Shown here: positions 24,894 through 38,120 of the stretch, one piece after another
Layout: the number at the start of each line of letters is the position of its first letter
Position numbering within the stretch: the first letter of the stretch is position 1
From: Saccoglossus kowalevskii
Lineage: Eukaryota > Hemichordata > Enteropneusta > Harrimaniidae
Length of the DNA stretch: 43,607 nt
Direction of reading: 5' to 3'
NCBI RefSeq assembly: GCF_000003605.2
Contig: NW_003131831.1
Location: 1 to 43,607 of the forward strand
Notes under the pieces: model-generated
What the model saw: the letters and a program-made list of their open reading frames with translations, nothing else
Database searches by the model: none
What the model was told of the DNA's origin: nothing
Program-made: the position numbers and the translations under genes

Positions 24894-27800
24894 ACAGAGT
24901 TTATTGTTTTGTTTTGATGTGACTCTTGTGTGATGTAACGATGTATTTTCTAGGTATGACGCAGTGTTAATTGTTTTGTATTGATGTGACTCTTGTGTGA
25001 TGTAACGATGTATTTTCTAGGTACGACACAGTGTTAATTGTTTTGTATTGATGTGACTCTTGTGTAATGTAACGATGTATTTTCTAGGTACATGTATGAC
25101 ACAGTGTTTATTGCTGTGTATTAATGTGACTCTTGTGTGTTGTAACGATGTATTTCCTATGTATGACACAGTGTTCATTGTGTGTATTGATGTGACTGGT
25201 GTGTTGTAACGATGTATTTTCTATGTGTGACACAGTGTTTATTGCTGTGTATTGATGTGACTCTTGTGTGTTGTAACGATGTATTTTCTAGGTATGACAC
25301 AGTGTTAATTGTTTTGTATTGATGTGACTCTTGTGTGATGTAGCGATGTATTTTCTAGGTATGACACAGTGTTAATTGTTTTGTATTGATGTGAATCTTG
25401 TTTAATGTAACGATGTATTTTCTAGCTATGACACAGTGTTTATTGTGTGTATTAATGTGACTCTTGTGTGTTGTAACGATGTATTTCCTAGGTACATGTA
25501 TGACACAGTGTTTATTGCTGTGTATTGATATTATTCTTGTGTGATGTAACGATATATTTTCGATGTATGACACAGTGTTTATTGTGTGTATTGATGTGAC
25601 TGGTGTGTTGTAACGATGTATTTTCTATGTGTGACACAGTGTTTATTGTTTTGTATTGATGTGACTCTTGTGTGATGTAACGATGTATTTTCTAGGTATG
25701 ACACAGTGTTAATTGTTTTGTATTGATGTGACTCTTGTGTGAAGGAACGATGTATTTTCTAGGTATGACACAGTGTTTATTGCTGTGTATTGATGTGACT
25801 CTTGTATGTTGCAACGATGTATTTTCTATGTGTGACACAGTGTTTATTGTTTTGTATTGATGTGACTCTTGTGTGTTGTAACGATGTATTTTCTAGGCAT
25901 GACACAGTGTTTATTGTTGTGTATTGATGTGACTCTGCGCATTGTATCGATGTATTTTCTAGGTATGACACAGTGTTTATTGTTGCGTATTGATGTGACT
26001 CTTTTATGTTGTAACGATGTATTTTCTATGTGTGACACAGTGTTTATTGTTTTGTATTGATGTGACTCTTGTGTGTTGTAACGATGTATTTTCTAGGTAT
26101 GACACAGTGTTAATTGTTTTGTATTGATGTGACTCTTGTGTGATGTAGCGATGTATTTTCTAGGTATGACACAGTGTTAATTGTTTTGTATTGATGTGAA
26201 TCTTGTTTAATGTAACGATGTATTTTCTAGCTATGACACAGTGTTTATTGTGTGTATTAATGTGACTCTTGTGTGTTGTAACGATGTATTTCCTAGGTAC
26301 ATGTATGACACAGTGTTTATTGCTGTGTATTGATATTATTCTTGTGTGATGTAACGATATATTTTCGATGTATGACACAGTGTTTATTGTGTGTATTGAT
26401 GTGACTGGTGTGTTGTAACGATGTATTTTCTATGTGTGACACAGTGTTTATTGTTTTGTATTGATGTGACTCTTGTGTGATGTAACGATGTATTTTCTAG
26501 GTATGACACAGTGTTAATTGTTTTGTATTGATGTGACTCTTGTGTGATGTAACGATGTATTTTCTAGGTATGACACAGTGTTTATTGCTGTGTATTGATG
26601 CGACTCTTGTGTGTTGTAACGATGTATTTTCTATGTGTGACACAGTGTTTATTGTTTTGTATTGATGTTACTCTTGTGTGATGTAACGATATATTTTCTA
26701 GGTATGACACAGTGTTTATTGCTGTGTATTGATGTGACTCTTGTGTGTTGTAACGATGTATTTTCCAGGTATGACACAGTGTTTATTGTTGTGTATTGAT
26801 GTGACTCTGCGCGTTGTATCGATGTATTTTCTAGGTATGACACAGTGTTTATTGTTGTGTATTGATGTGACTTGTGTGTTGTAACGATGTATTTTCTAGG
26901 TGTGGCACAGAGTTTATTGTTTTGTTTTGATGTGACTCTTGTGTGATGAAACGATGTATTTTCTAGGTATGACGCAGTGTTAATTGTTTTGTATTGATGT
27001 GACTCTTGTGTGATGTAACGATGTATTTTCTAGGTATGACACAGTGTTAATTGTTTTGTATTGATGTGACTTTTGTGTAATGTAACGATGTATTTTCTAG
27101 GTATGACACAGTGTTTATTGTGTGTATTAATGTGACTCTTGTGTGTTGTAACGATGTATTTCCTAGGTACATGTATGACACAGTGTTTGTTGCCGTGTAT
27201 TGATATGATACTTGTGTGTTGTATCGATATATTTTCTATGTATGACACAGTGTTTATTGTGTGTATTGATGTGACTTGTGTGTTGTAACGATGGATTTTC
27301 TATGTGTGACACAGTGTTTATTGTTTTGTATTGGTGTGACTCTTGTGTGATGTAACGATGTATTTTCTAGGTATGACACAGTGTTAATTGTTTTGTATTG
27401 ATGTGACTCTTGTGTGAAGGAACGATGTATTTTCTAGGTATGACACATTGTTTATTGCTGTGTATTGATGTGACTCTTGTGTGTTGTAACGATGTATTTT
27501 CTATGTGTGACACAGTGTTTATTGTTTTGTATTGATGTGACTCTTGTGTGATGTAACGATGTATTTTCTAGGTATGACACAGTTTTAATTGTTTTGTATT
27601 GATGTGACTCTAGTGTGTTGTAACGATGTATTTTCAAGGTATGACACAGTGTTTATTGCTGTGTATTGATGTGACTCTTGTGTGTTGTAACGATGTATTT
27701 CCTAGGTACATGTATGACACAGTGTTTATTGCTGTGTATTGATATGATTCTTGTGTGTTGTAACGATGTATTTTCTATGTGTGACACAGTGTTTATTGTT

Positions 27801-28080
27801 TTGTATTGATGTGACTCTTGTATGATGTAACGATATATTTTCTAGGGATGACACAGTGTTTATTGCTGTGTATTGATGTGACTCTTGTGTGTTGTAACGA
27901 TGTATTTTCTAGGTATGACACAGTGTTTATTGTGTGTATTAATGTGACTCTTGTGTGTTGTAACGATGTATTTCCTAGGTACATGTATGACACAGTGTTT
28001 GTTGCCGTGTATTGATATGATTCTTGTGTGTTGTATCGATATATTTTCTATGTATGACACAGTGTTTATTGTGTGTATTG
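24894..28080 (+). repeat. HOR-C domain, first long unit
   Basis: HOR-C monomers: TGTTTAATGTAACG with TAGCTATGACAC, TTTTCGATG, CTGCGCATTG, TTGTATGTTGCAACG and TGAAGGAACG. About 25300-25738 repeats at 26105-26543 (805 bp, 12 monomers). About 25594-26653 repeats at 28081-29140 (offset 2487), and about 26690-27250 at 29311-29871 (offset 2621). This makes a loose long unit of about 37-39 monomers, the difference of 134 bp being two monomers. 24894-25300 is irregular, with GACTGGTG and a TTCATTG form near 25170. Confidence 0.78.
27402..27468 (+). repeat. TGAAGGAACG variant monomer (diagnostic of HOR-C)
   Basis: Example of a monomer where TGATGTAACG is replaced by TGAAGGAACG. I found 15 copies, beginning near 6118, 25740, 27415, 28227, 30036, 30983, 32199, 32936, 33202, 33871, 35486, 36709, 39868, 40673 and 43042. 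All but the first lie right of 25.7 kb. The one left copy sits in the block at 5.3-6.6 kb that is itself nearest to 29-30 kb, so this variant is a good tracer of HOR-C descent. Confidence 0.88.
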
Positions 28081-30500
28081 ATGTGACTTGTGTGTTGTAA
28101 CGATGTATTTTCTATGTGTGACACAGTGTTTATTGTTTTGTATTGATGTGACTCTTGTGTGATGTAACGATGTATTTTCTAGGTATGACACAGTGTTAAT
28201 TGTTTTGTATTGATGTGACTCTTGTGTGAAGGAACGATGTATTTTCTAGGTATGACACAGTGTTTATTGCTGTGTATTGATGTGACTCTTGTATGTTGCA
28301 ACGATGTATTTTCTATGTGTGACACAGTGTTTATTGTTTTGTATTGATGTGACTCTTGTGTGTTGTAACGATGTATTTTCTAGGCATGACACAGTGTTTA
28401 TTGTTGTGTATTGATGTGACTCTGCGCATTGTATCGATGTATTTTCTAGGTATGACACAGTGTTTATTGTTGCGTATTGATGTGACTCTTTTATGTTGTA
28501 ACGATGTATTTTCTATGTGTGACACAGTGTTTATTGTTTTGTATTGATGTGACTCTTGTGTGTTGTAACGATGTATTTTCTAGGTATGACACAGTGTTAA
28601 TTGTTTTGTATTGATGTGACTCTTGTGTGATGTAGCGATGTATTTTCTAGGTATGACACAGTGTTAATTGTTTTGTATTGATGTGAATCTTGTTTAATGT
28701 AACGATGTATTTTCTAGCTATGACACAGTGTTTATTGTGTGTATTAATGTGACTCTTGTGTGTTGTAACGATGTATTTCCTAGGTACATGTATGACACAG
28801 TGTTTATTGCTGTGTATTGATATTATTCTTGTGTGATGTAACGATATATTTTCGATGTATGACACAGTGTTTATTGTGTGTATTGATGTGACTGGTGTGT
28901 TGTAACGATGTATTTTCTATGTGTGACACAGTGTTTATTGTTTTGTATTGATGTGACTCTTGTGTGATGTAACGATGTATTTTCTAGGTATGACACAGTG
29001 TTAATTGTTTTGTATTGATGTGACTCTTGTGTGATGTAACGATGTATTTTCTAGGTATGACACAGTGTTTATTGCTGTGTATTGATGCGACTCTTGTGTG
29101 TTGTAACGATGTATTTTCTATGTGTGACACAGTGTTTATTGTTTTGTATTGATGTGACTCTTGTGTGATGTAACGATGTATTTTCTAGGTATGACACAGT
29201 GTTAATTGTTTTGTATTGATGTGACTCTTGTGTGTTGTAACGATGTATTTTCTAGGTATGACACAGTGTTAATTGTTTTGTATTGATGTGACTCTTGTGT
29301 GATGTAACGATATATTTTCTAGGTATGACACAGTGTTTATTGCTGTGTATTGATGTGACTCTTGTGTGTTGTAACGATGTATTTTCCAGGTATGACACAG
29401 TGTTTATTGTTGTGTATTGATGTGACTCTGCGCGTTGTATCGATGTATTTTCTAGGTATGACACAGTGTTTATTGTTGTGTATTGATGTGACTTGTGTGT
29501 TGTAACGATGTATTTTCTAGGTGTGGCACAGAGTTTATTGTTTTGTTTTGATGTGACTCTTGTGTGATGAAACGATGTATTTTCTAGGTATGACGCAGTG
29601 TTAATTGTTTTGTATTGATGTGACTCTTGTGTGATGTAACGATGTGTTTTCTAGGTATGACACAGTGTTAATTGTTTTGTATTGATGTGACTTTTGTGTA
29701 ATGTAACGATGTATTTTCTAGGTATGACACAGTGTTTATTGTGTGTATTAATGTGACTCTTGTGTGTTGTAACGATGTATTTCCTAGGTACATGTATGAC
29801 ACAGTGTTTGTTGCCGTGTATTGATATGATACTTGTGTGTTGTATCGATATATTTTCTATGTATGACACAGTGTTTATTGTGTGTATTGATGTGACTTGT
29901 GTGTTGTAACGATGGATTTTCTATGTGTGACACAGTGTTTATTGTTTTGTATTGGTGTGACTCTTGTGTGATGTAACGATGTATTTTCTAGGTATGACAC
30001 AGTGTTAATTGTTTTGTATTGATGTGACTCTTGTGTGAAGGAACGATGTATTTTCTAGGTATGACACATTGTTTATTGCTGTGTATTGATGTGACTCTTG
30101 TGTGTTGTAACGATGTATTTTCTATGTGTGACACAGTGTTTATTGTTTTGTATTGATGTGACTCTTGTGTGTTGTAACGATGTATTTTCTATGTGTGACA
30201 CAGTGTTTATTGTTTTGTATTGATGTGACTCTTGTGTGATGTAACGATGTATTTTCTAGGTATGACACAGTGTTAATTGTTTTGTATTGATGTGACTCTT
30301 GTGTGTTGTAACGATGTATTTTCTAGGTATGACACAGTGTTTATTGCTGTGTATTGATGTGACTCTTGTGTGTTGTAACGATGTATTTCCTAGGTACATG
30401 TATGACACAGTGTTTATTGCTGTGTATTGATATGATTCTTGTGTGTTGTATCGATATATTTTCTATGTATGACACAGTGTTTATTGTGTGTATTGATGTG
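28081..30500 (+). repeat. HOR-C domain, second long unit
   Basis: Second copy of the long unit that starts near 25594. 73-mers lie at 28785, 29789 and 30395. The part from about 29250 to 30490 also matches 5330-6570 at offset 23918. A TGTGTTTTC variant near 29643 is private here. There is no sequence outside the repeat. Confidence 0.78.
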
Positions 30501-33500
30501 ACTTGTGTGTTGTAACGATGTATTTTCTATGTGTGACACAGTGTTTATTGCTGTGTATTGATGTGACTCTTGTGTGTTGTAACGATGTATTTTCTATGAG
30601 TGACACAGTGTTTATTGTTTTGTATTGATGTGACTCTTGTGTGATGTAACGATGTATTTTCTAGGTATGAAACAGTGTTAATTGTTGTGTATTGATGTGA
30701 CTCTTGTGTGTTGTAACGATGTATTTTCTAGGTATGACACAGTGTTTATTGCTGTGTATTGATGTGACTCTTGTGTGTTGTAACGATGTATTTCCTAGGT
30801 ACATGTATGACACAGTGTTTATTGCTGTGTATTGATATGATTCTTGTGTGTTGTAACGATGTATTTTCTATGTGTGACACAGTGTTTATTGTTTTGTATT
30901 GATGTGACTCTTGTGTGATGTAACGATGTATTTTCTAGGTATGACACAGTGTTAATTGTTTTGTATTGATGTGACTCTTGTGTGAAGGAACGATGTATTT
31001 TCTAGGTATGACACAGTGTTTATTGCTGTGTATTGACGTGACTCTTGTGTGTTGTAACGATGTATTTTCTAGGTATGACACAGTGTTAATTGTTTTGTAT
31101 TGATGTGACTCTTGTGTAATGTAACGATGTATTTTCTAGGTATGACACAGTGTTAATTGTTTTGTATTGATGTGAATCTTGTGTAATGTAACGATGTATT
31201 TTCTAGGTATGACACAGTGTTTATTGTGTGTATTAATGTGACTCTTGTGTGTTGTAACGATGTATTTCCTAGGTACATGTATGACACAGTGTTTATTGCT
31301 GTGTATTGATATGATTCTTGTGTGTTGTATCGATATATTTTCTATGTATGACACAGTGTTCATTGTGTGTATTGATGTGACTGGTGTGTTGTAACGATGT
31401 ATTTTCTATGTGTGACACAGTGTTTATTGCTGTGTATTGATGTGACTCTTGTGTGTTGTAACGATGTATTTTCTATGTGTGACACAGTGTTTATTGTTTT
31501 GTATTGATGTGACTCTTGTGTGATGTAACGATGTATTTTCTAGGTATGACACAGTGTTAATTGTTTTGTATTGATGTGACTCTAGTGTGTTGTAACGATG
31601 TATTTTCTAGGTATGACACAGTGTTTATTGCTGTGTATTGATGTGACTCTTGTGTGTTGTAACGATGTATTTCCTAGGTACATGTATGACACAGTGTTTA
31701 TTGCTGTGTATTGATATGATTCTTGTGTGTTGTAACGATGTATTTTCTATGTGTGACACAGTGTTTATTGTTTTGTATTGATGTGACTCTTGTATGATGT
31801 AACGATATATTTTCTAGGGATGACACAGTGTTTATTGCTGTGTATTGATGTGACTCTTGTGTGTTGTAACGATGTATTTTCTAGGTATGACACAGTGTTT
31901 ATTGTGTGTATTAATGTGACTCTTGTGTGTTGTAACGATGTATTTCCTAGGTACATGTATGACACAGTGTTTGTTGCCGTGTATTGATATGATTCTTGTG
32001 TGTTGTATCGATATATTTTCTATGTATGACACAGTGTTTATTGTGTGTATTGATGTGACTTGTGTGTTGTAACGATGTATTTTCTATGTGTGACACAGTG
32101 TTTATTGTTTTGTATTGATGTGACTCTTGTGTGATGTAACGATGTATTTTCTAGGTATGACACAGTGTTAATTGTTTTGTATTGATGTGACTCTTGTGTG
32201 AAGGAACGATGTATTTTCTAGGTATGACACAGTGTTTATTGCTGTGTATTGATGTGACTCTTGTATGTTGCAACGATGTATTTTCTATGTGTGACACAGT
32301 GTTTATTGTTTTGTATTGATGTGACTCTTGTGTGTTGTAACGATGTATTTTCTAGGCATGACACAGTGTTTATTGTTGTGTATTGATGTGACTTGTGTGT
32401 TGTAACGATGTATTTTCTAGGTGTGGCACAGAGTTTATTGTTTTGTTTTGATGTGACTCTTGTGTGATGAAACGATGTATTTTCTAGGTATGACGCAGTG
32501 TTAATTGTTTTGTATTGATGTGACTCTTGTGTGATGTAACGATGTATTTTCTAGGTATGACACAGTGTTAATTGTTTTGTATTGATGTGACTTTTGTGTA
32601 ATGTAACGATGTATTTTCTAGGTATGACACAGTGTTTATTGTGTGTATTAATGTGACTCTTGTGTGTTGTAACGATGTATTTCCTAGGTACATGTATGAC
32701 ACAGTGTTTGTTGCCGTGTATTGATATGATACTTGTGTGTTGTATCGATATATTTTCTATGTATGACACAGTGTTTATTGTGTGTATTGATGTGACTTGT
32801 GTGTTGTAACGATGGATTTTCTATGTGTGACACAGTGTTTATTGTTTTGTATTGGTGTGACTCTTGTGTGATGTAACGATGTATTTTCTAGGTATGACAC
32901 AGTGTTAATTGTTTTGTATTGATGTGACTCTTGTGTGAAGGAACGATGTATTTTCTAGGTATGACACATTGTTTATTGCTGTGTATTGATGTGACTCTTG
33001 TGTGTTGTAACGATGTATTTTCTATGTGTGACACAGTGTTTATTGTTTTGTATTGATGTGACTCTTGTGTGATGTAACGATGTATTTTCTAGGTATGACA
33101 CAGTGTTTATTGTTGTGTATTGATGTGACTTGTGTGTTGTAACGATGTATTTTCTAGGTGTGGCACAGAGTTTATTGTTTTGTATTGATGTGACTCTTGT
33201 GTGAAGGAACGATGTATTTTCTAGGTATGACACATTGTTTATTGCTGTGTATTGATGTGACTCTTGTGTGTTGTAACGATGTATTTTCTATGTGTGACAC
33301 AGTGTTTATTGTTTTGTATTGATGTGACTCTGCGCGTTGTATCGATGTATTTTCTAGGTATGACACAGTGTTTATTGTTGTGTATTGATGTGACTTGTGT
33401 GTTGTAACGATGTATTTTCTAGGTGTGGCACAGAGTTTATTGTTTTGTTTTGATGTGACTCTTGTGTGATGAAACGATGTATTTTCTAGGTATGACGCAG

Positions 33501-33950
33501 TGTTAATTGTTTTGTATTGATGTGACTCTTGTGTGATGTAACGATGTATTTTCTAGGTATGACACAGTGTTTATTGTGTGTATTAATGTGACTCTTGTGT
33601 GTTGTAACGATGTATTTCCTAGGTACATGTATGACACAGTGTTTGTTGCCGTGTATTGATATGATACTTGTGTGTTGTATCGATATATTTTCTATGTATG
33701 ACACAGTGTTTATTGTGTGTATTGATGTGACTTGTGTGTTGTAACGATGGATTTTCTATGTGTGACACAGTGTTTATTGTTTTGTATTGGTGTGACTCTT
33801 GTGTGATGTAACGATGTATTTTCTAGGTATGACACAGTGTTAATTGTTTTGTATTGATGTGACTCTTGTGTGAAGGAACGATGTATTTTCTAGGTATGAC
33901 ACATTGTTTATTGCTGTGTATTGATGTGACTCTTGTGTGTTGTAACGATG
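30501..33950 (+). repeat. HOR-C domain, shuffled partial units
   Basis: 73-mers lie at 30800, 31274, 31679, 31952, 32689 and 33624. About 31410-32385 is a near copy of 27440-28413 at offset 3972, with both 73-mers in register. About 32400-33000 and 33380-33950 both resemble 29500-30100; 32689 and 33624 are 935 bp (14 monomers) apart. Four TGAAGGAACG monomers fall between 32199 and 33880. The markers ATGAGTGACAC and TATGAAACAG near 30597-30672 recur at 6744-6824 and 41364-41444. Confidence 0.76.
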
Positions 33951-34698
33951 AATTTTCTATGTGTGACACAGTGTTTATTGTTTTGTATTGATGTGACTCT
34001 TGTGTGATGTAACGATGTATTTTCTAGGTATGACACAGTGTTAATTGTTTTGAATTGATGTGACTCTTGTGTGTTGTAACGATGTATTTTCTAGGTATGA
34101 CACAGTGTTTATTGTGTGTATTGATATTACTCTTGAGTGTTGTAACGATGAATTTTCTAGGTATGACACAGTGTTTATTGTTTTGAATTGATGTGACTCT
34201 TGTGTGTTGTAACGATGTATTTTCTAGGTATGACACAGTGTGTATTGTGTGTATTGATATTACTCTTGAGTGTTGTAACGATGTATTTTCTAGGTATGAA
34301 ACAGTGTTTATTGTTGTGTATTGATATGTTTCTGCGCGTTGTAACGATGTATTTTCTAGGTATGACACAGTGTTTATTGTTGTGTATTGATATGACTCTT
34401 GTGTGTTGTAACGATGTATTTTCTAGGTATGACACAGTGTTCATTGCTGTGTATTGATGTGACTCTTGTGTGTTGTAACGATGTATTTCCTAGGTACATG
34501 TATGACACAGTGTTTATTGCTGTGTATTGATATGATTCTTGTGTGTTGTATCGATATATTTTCTATGTATGACACAGTGTTTATTGTGTGTATTGAAGTG
34601 ACTTGTGTGTTGTAACGATGTATTTTCTTGGTGTGGCACAGAGTTTATTGTTTTGTATTGATGTGACTCTTGTGTGATGTAACGATGTATTTTCTAGG
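33951..34698 (+). repeat. GATATTACTCTTGAGTG block, copy 1
   Basis: A block carrying two monomers with GATATTACTCTTGAGTG, TTTTGAATTGATG and GATATGTTTCTGCGCG. From about 34020 it matches 38142-38820 at offset 4122, 73-mers at 34495 and 38617 in register, including TTTTCTTGGTGTGGC to the right of the 73-mer. An ACACAGTGTTCATTGC monomer is shared as well. Confidence 0.84.
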
Positions 34699-37600
34699 TA
34701 TGACACAGTGTTTATTGCTGTGTATTGATGTGACTCTTGTGTGTTGTAACGATGTATTTTCTATGTGTGACACAGTGTTTATTGTTTTGTATTGATGTGA
34801 CTCTTGTGTGATGTAACGATGTATTTTCTAGGTATGACACAGTGTTAATTGTTTTGTATTGATGTGACTCTTGTATGTTGTAACGATGTATTTTCTAGGT
34901 ATGACACAGTGTTTATTGCTGTGTATTGATGTGACTCTTGTGTGTTGTAACGATGTATTTCCTAGGTACATGTATGACACAGTGTTTATTGCTGTGTATT
35001 GATATGATTCTTGTGTGTTGTAACGATGTATTTTCTATGTGTGACACAGTGTTTATTGTTTTGTATTGATGTGACTCTTGTGTGTTGTAACGATGTATTT
35101 TCTAGGTATGACACAGTGTTTATTGTGTGTATTGATGTGACTCTTGTGTGTTGTAACGATCTATTTTCTAGGTATAACACAGTGTTTATTGTGTGTATTA
35201 ATGTGACTCTTGTGTGTTGTAACGATGTATTTCCTAGGTACATGTATGACACAGTGTTTGTTGCCGTGTATTGATATGATTCTTGTGTGTTGTATCGATA
35301 TATTTTCTATGTATGACACAGTGTTTATTGTGTGTATTGATGTGACTTGTGTGTTGTAACGATGTATTTTCTATGTGTGACACAGTGTTTATTGTTTTGT
35401 ATTGATGTGACTCTTGTGTGATGTAACGATGTATTTTCTAGGTATGACACAGTGTTAATTGTTTTGTATTGATGTGACTCTTGTGTGAAGGAACGATGTA
35501 TTTTCTAGGTATGACACAGTGTTTATTGCTGTGTATTGATGTGACTCTTGTATGTTGTAACGATGTATTTTCTATGTGTGACACAATGTTTATTGTTTTG
35601 TATTGATGTGACTCTTGTGTGTTGTAACGATGTATTTTCTAGGTATGACACAGTGTTTATTGTTGTGTATTGATGTGACTCTGCGCATTGTATCGATGTA
35701 TTTTCTAGGTATGACACAGTGTTTATTGTTGTGTATTGATGTGACTCTTGTGTGTTGTAACGATGTATTTTCTAGGTATGACACAGTGTTTATTGTTGTG
35801 TATTGATGTGACTCTTGTGTGTTGTAACGATGTATTTCCTAGGTATGACACAGTGTTCATTGCTGTGTATTGATGTGACTCTTGTGTGTTGTAACGATGT
35901 ATTTCCTAGGTACATGTATGACACAGTGTTTATTGCTGTGTATTGATATGATTCTTGTGTGTTGTATCGATATATTTTCTTTGTATGACACAGTGTTTAT
36001 TGTGTGTATTGAAGTGACTTGTGTGTTGTAACGATGTATTTTTCTTGGTGTGGCACAGAAGTTTATTGTTTTGTATTGATGTGACTCTTGTGTGATGTAA
36101 CGATGTATTTCCTAGGTACATGTATGACACAGTGTTTATTGCTGTGTATTGATATGACTCTTGTGTGTTGTACCGATATATTTTCTATGTATGACACAGT
36201 GTTTATTGTGTGTATTGATGTGACTCTTGTGTGTTGTAACGATGTATTTTCTAGGTACATGTATGACACAGTGTTTATTGTTTTGTATTGATGTGACTCT
36301 TGTGTGATGTAACGATATATTTTCTAGGGATGACACAGTGTTTATTGCTGTGTATTGATGTGACTATTGTGTGTTGTAACGATGTATTTTCTATGTATGA
36401 CACAGTGTTTATTGTGTGTATTAATGTGACTCTTGTGTGTTGTAACGATGTATTTCCTAGGTACATGTATGACACAGTGTTTGTTGCCGTGTATTGATAT
36501 GATTCTTGTGTGTTGTATCGATATATTTTCTATGTATGACACAGTGTTTATTGTTTGTATTGATGTGACTTGTGTGTTGTAACGATGTATTTTCTATGTG
36601 TGACACAGTGTTTATTGTTTTGTATTGATGTGACTCTTGTGTGATGTAACGATGTATTTTCTAGGTATGACACAGTGTTAATTGTTTTGTATTGATGTGA
36701 CTCTTGTGTGAAGGAACGATGTATTTTCTAGGTATGGCACAGTGTTTATTGTTTTGTATTGATGTTACTCTTGTGTGTTGTAACGATGTATTTTCTAGGG
36801 ATGACGCAGTGTTTATTGTTGTGTATTGATGTGACTCTTGTGTGATGTAACGATATATTTTCTAGGGATGACACAGTGTTTATTGTTGTGTATTGATGTG
36901 ACTCTTGTGTGTTGTAACGATGTATTTTCTAGGTATGACACAGTGTTCATTGCTGTGTATTGATGTGACTCTTGTGTGTTGTAACAATGTATTTCCTAGG
37001 TACATGTATGACACAGTGTTTATTGCTGTGTATTGATATGATTTGTGTGTGTTGTATCGATATATTTTCTATGTATGACACAGTGTTTATTGTGTGTATT
37101 GAAGTGACTTGTGTGTTGTAACGATGTATTTTCTTGGTGTGGCACAGAGTTTATTGTTTTGTATTGATGTGACTCTTGTGTGATGTAACGATGTATTTTC
37201 TAGGTAAGACACAGTGTTTATTGCTGTGTATTGATGTGACTCTTGTGTGTTGTAACGATGTATTTTCTATGTGTGACACAGTGTTTATTGTTTTGTATTG
37301 ATGTGACTCTTGTGTGATGTAACGATGTATTTTCTAGGTATGACACAGTTTTAATTGTTTTGTATTGATGTGACTCTAGTGTGTTGTAACGATGTATTTT
37401 CTAGGTATGACACAGTGTTTATTGCTGTGTATTGATGTGACTCTTGTGTGTTGTAACGATGTATTTCCTAGGTAAATGTATGACACAGTGTTTATTGCTG
37501 TGTATTGATATGATTCTTGTGTGTTGTAACGATGTATTTTCTATGTGTGACACAGTGTTTATTGTTTTGTATTGATGTGACTCTTGTATGATATAGCGAT

Positions 37601-38120
37601 ATATTTTCTAGGGATGACACAGTGTTTATTGCTGTGTATTGATGTGACTCTTGTGTGTTGTAACGATGTATTTTCTAGGTATGACACAGTGTTTATTGTG
37701 TGTATTAATGTGACTCTTGTGTGTTGTAACGATGTATTTCCTAGGTACATGTATGACACAGTGTTTGTTGCCGTGTATTGATATGATTCTTGTGTGTTGT
37801 ATCGATATATTTTCTATGTATGACACAGTGTTTATTGTGTGTATTGATGTGACTTGTGTGTTGTAACGATGTATTTTCTATGTGTGACACAGTGTTTATT
37901 GTTTTGTATTGATGTGACTCTTGTGTGATGTAACGATGTATTTTCTAGGCATGACACAGTGTTTATTGCTGTGTATTGATGTGACTCTTGTATGTTGTAA
38001 CGATGTATTTTCTATGTGTGACACAGTGTTTATTGTTTTGTATTGATGTGACTCTTGTGTGTTGTAACGATGTATTTTCTAGGCATGACACAGTGTTTAT
38101 TGTTGTGTATTGATGTGACT
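34699..38120 (+). repeat. HOR-C territory with densely spaced 73-mers
   Basis: 73-mers lie at 34967, 35239, 35911, 36117, 36256, 36462, 37001, 37473 (mutated) and 37746; spacings of 139 and 206 bp near 36.2 kb are the shortest in the window (two and three monomers). About 36795-37948 matches 41844-42997 at a constant offset of 5049. About 35200-35810 matches 40387-40997 at offset 5187. Small homopolymer-like insertions occur near 36042 (ATTTTTC) and 36058 (GAAG). Confidence 0.78.
35740..35806 (+). repeat. Reference copy of the 67-bp consensus monomer
   Basis: This copy matches the consensus I derived by eye, so it serves as the reference for monomer coordinates. With TGTGACTC as position 1, the single CpG (TAACGATG) is at positions 22-23, the T-rich stretch and TAG junction at about 28-36, GACACAG at 41-47, TTTATT at 50-55 and the closing GTATTGA at 61-67. 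Weak similarity between TTGTAACGATGTA (about positions 17-29) and GTGTATTGATGTGA (spanning the monomer end) hints at an older internal duplication, but this is not strong. Confidence 0.9.

Noticed and set aside
34024-34457. A repetitive secreted or structural protein gene with 22-residue repeats
   Set aside because: The repeat is set by DNA monomer length, not codons; frameshifting indels (+6, -1, -2) are tolerated freely and the three frames are equally open.
35756-35806. Monomer as an old dimer of two half-units
   Set aside because: TTGTAACGATGTA and GTGTATTGATGTGA match at only about nine of thirteen positions and are unequally spaced (24 and 43 bp); this is too weak to claim without alignment statistics.
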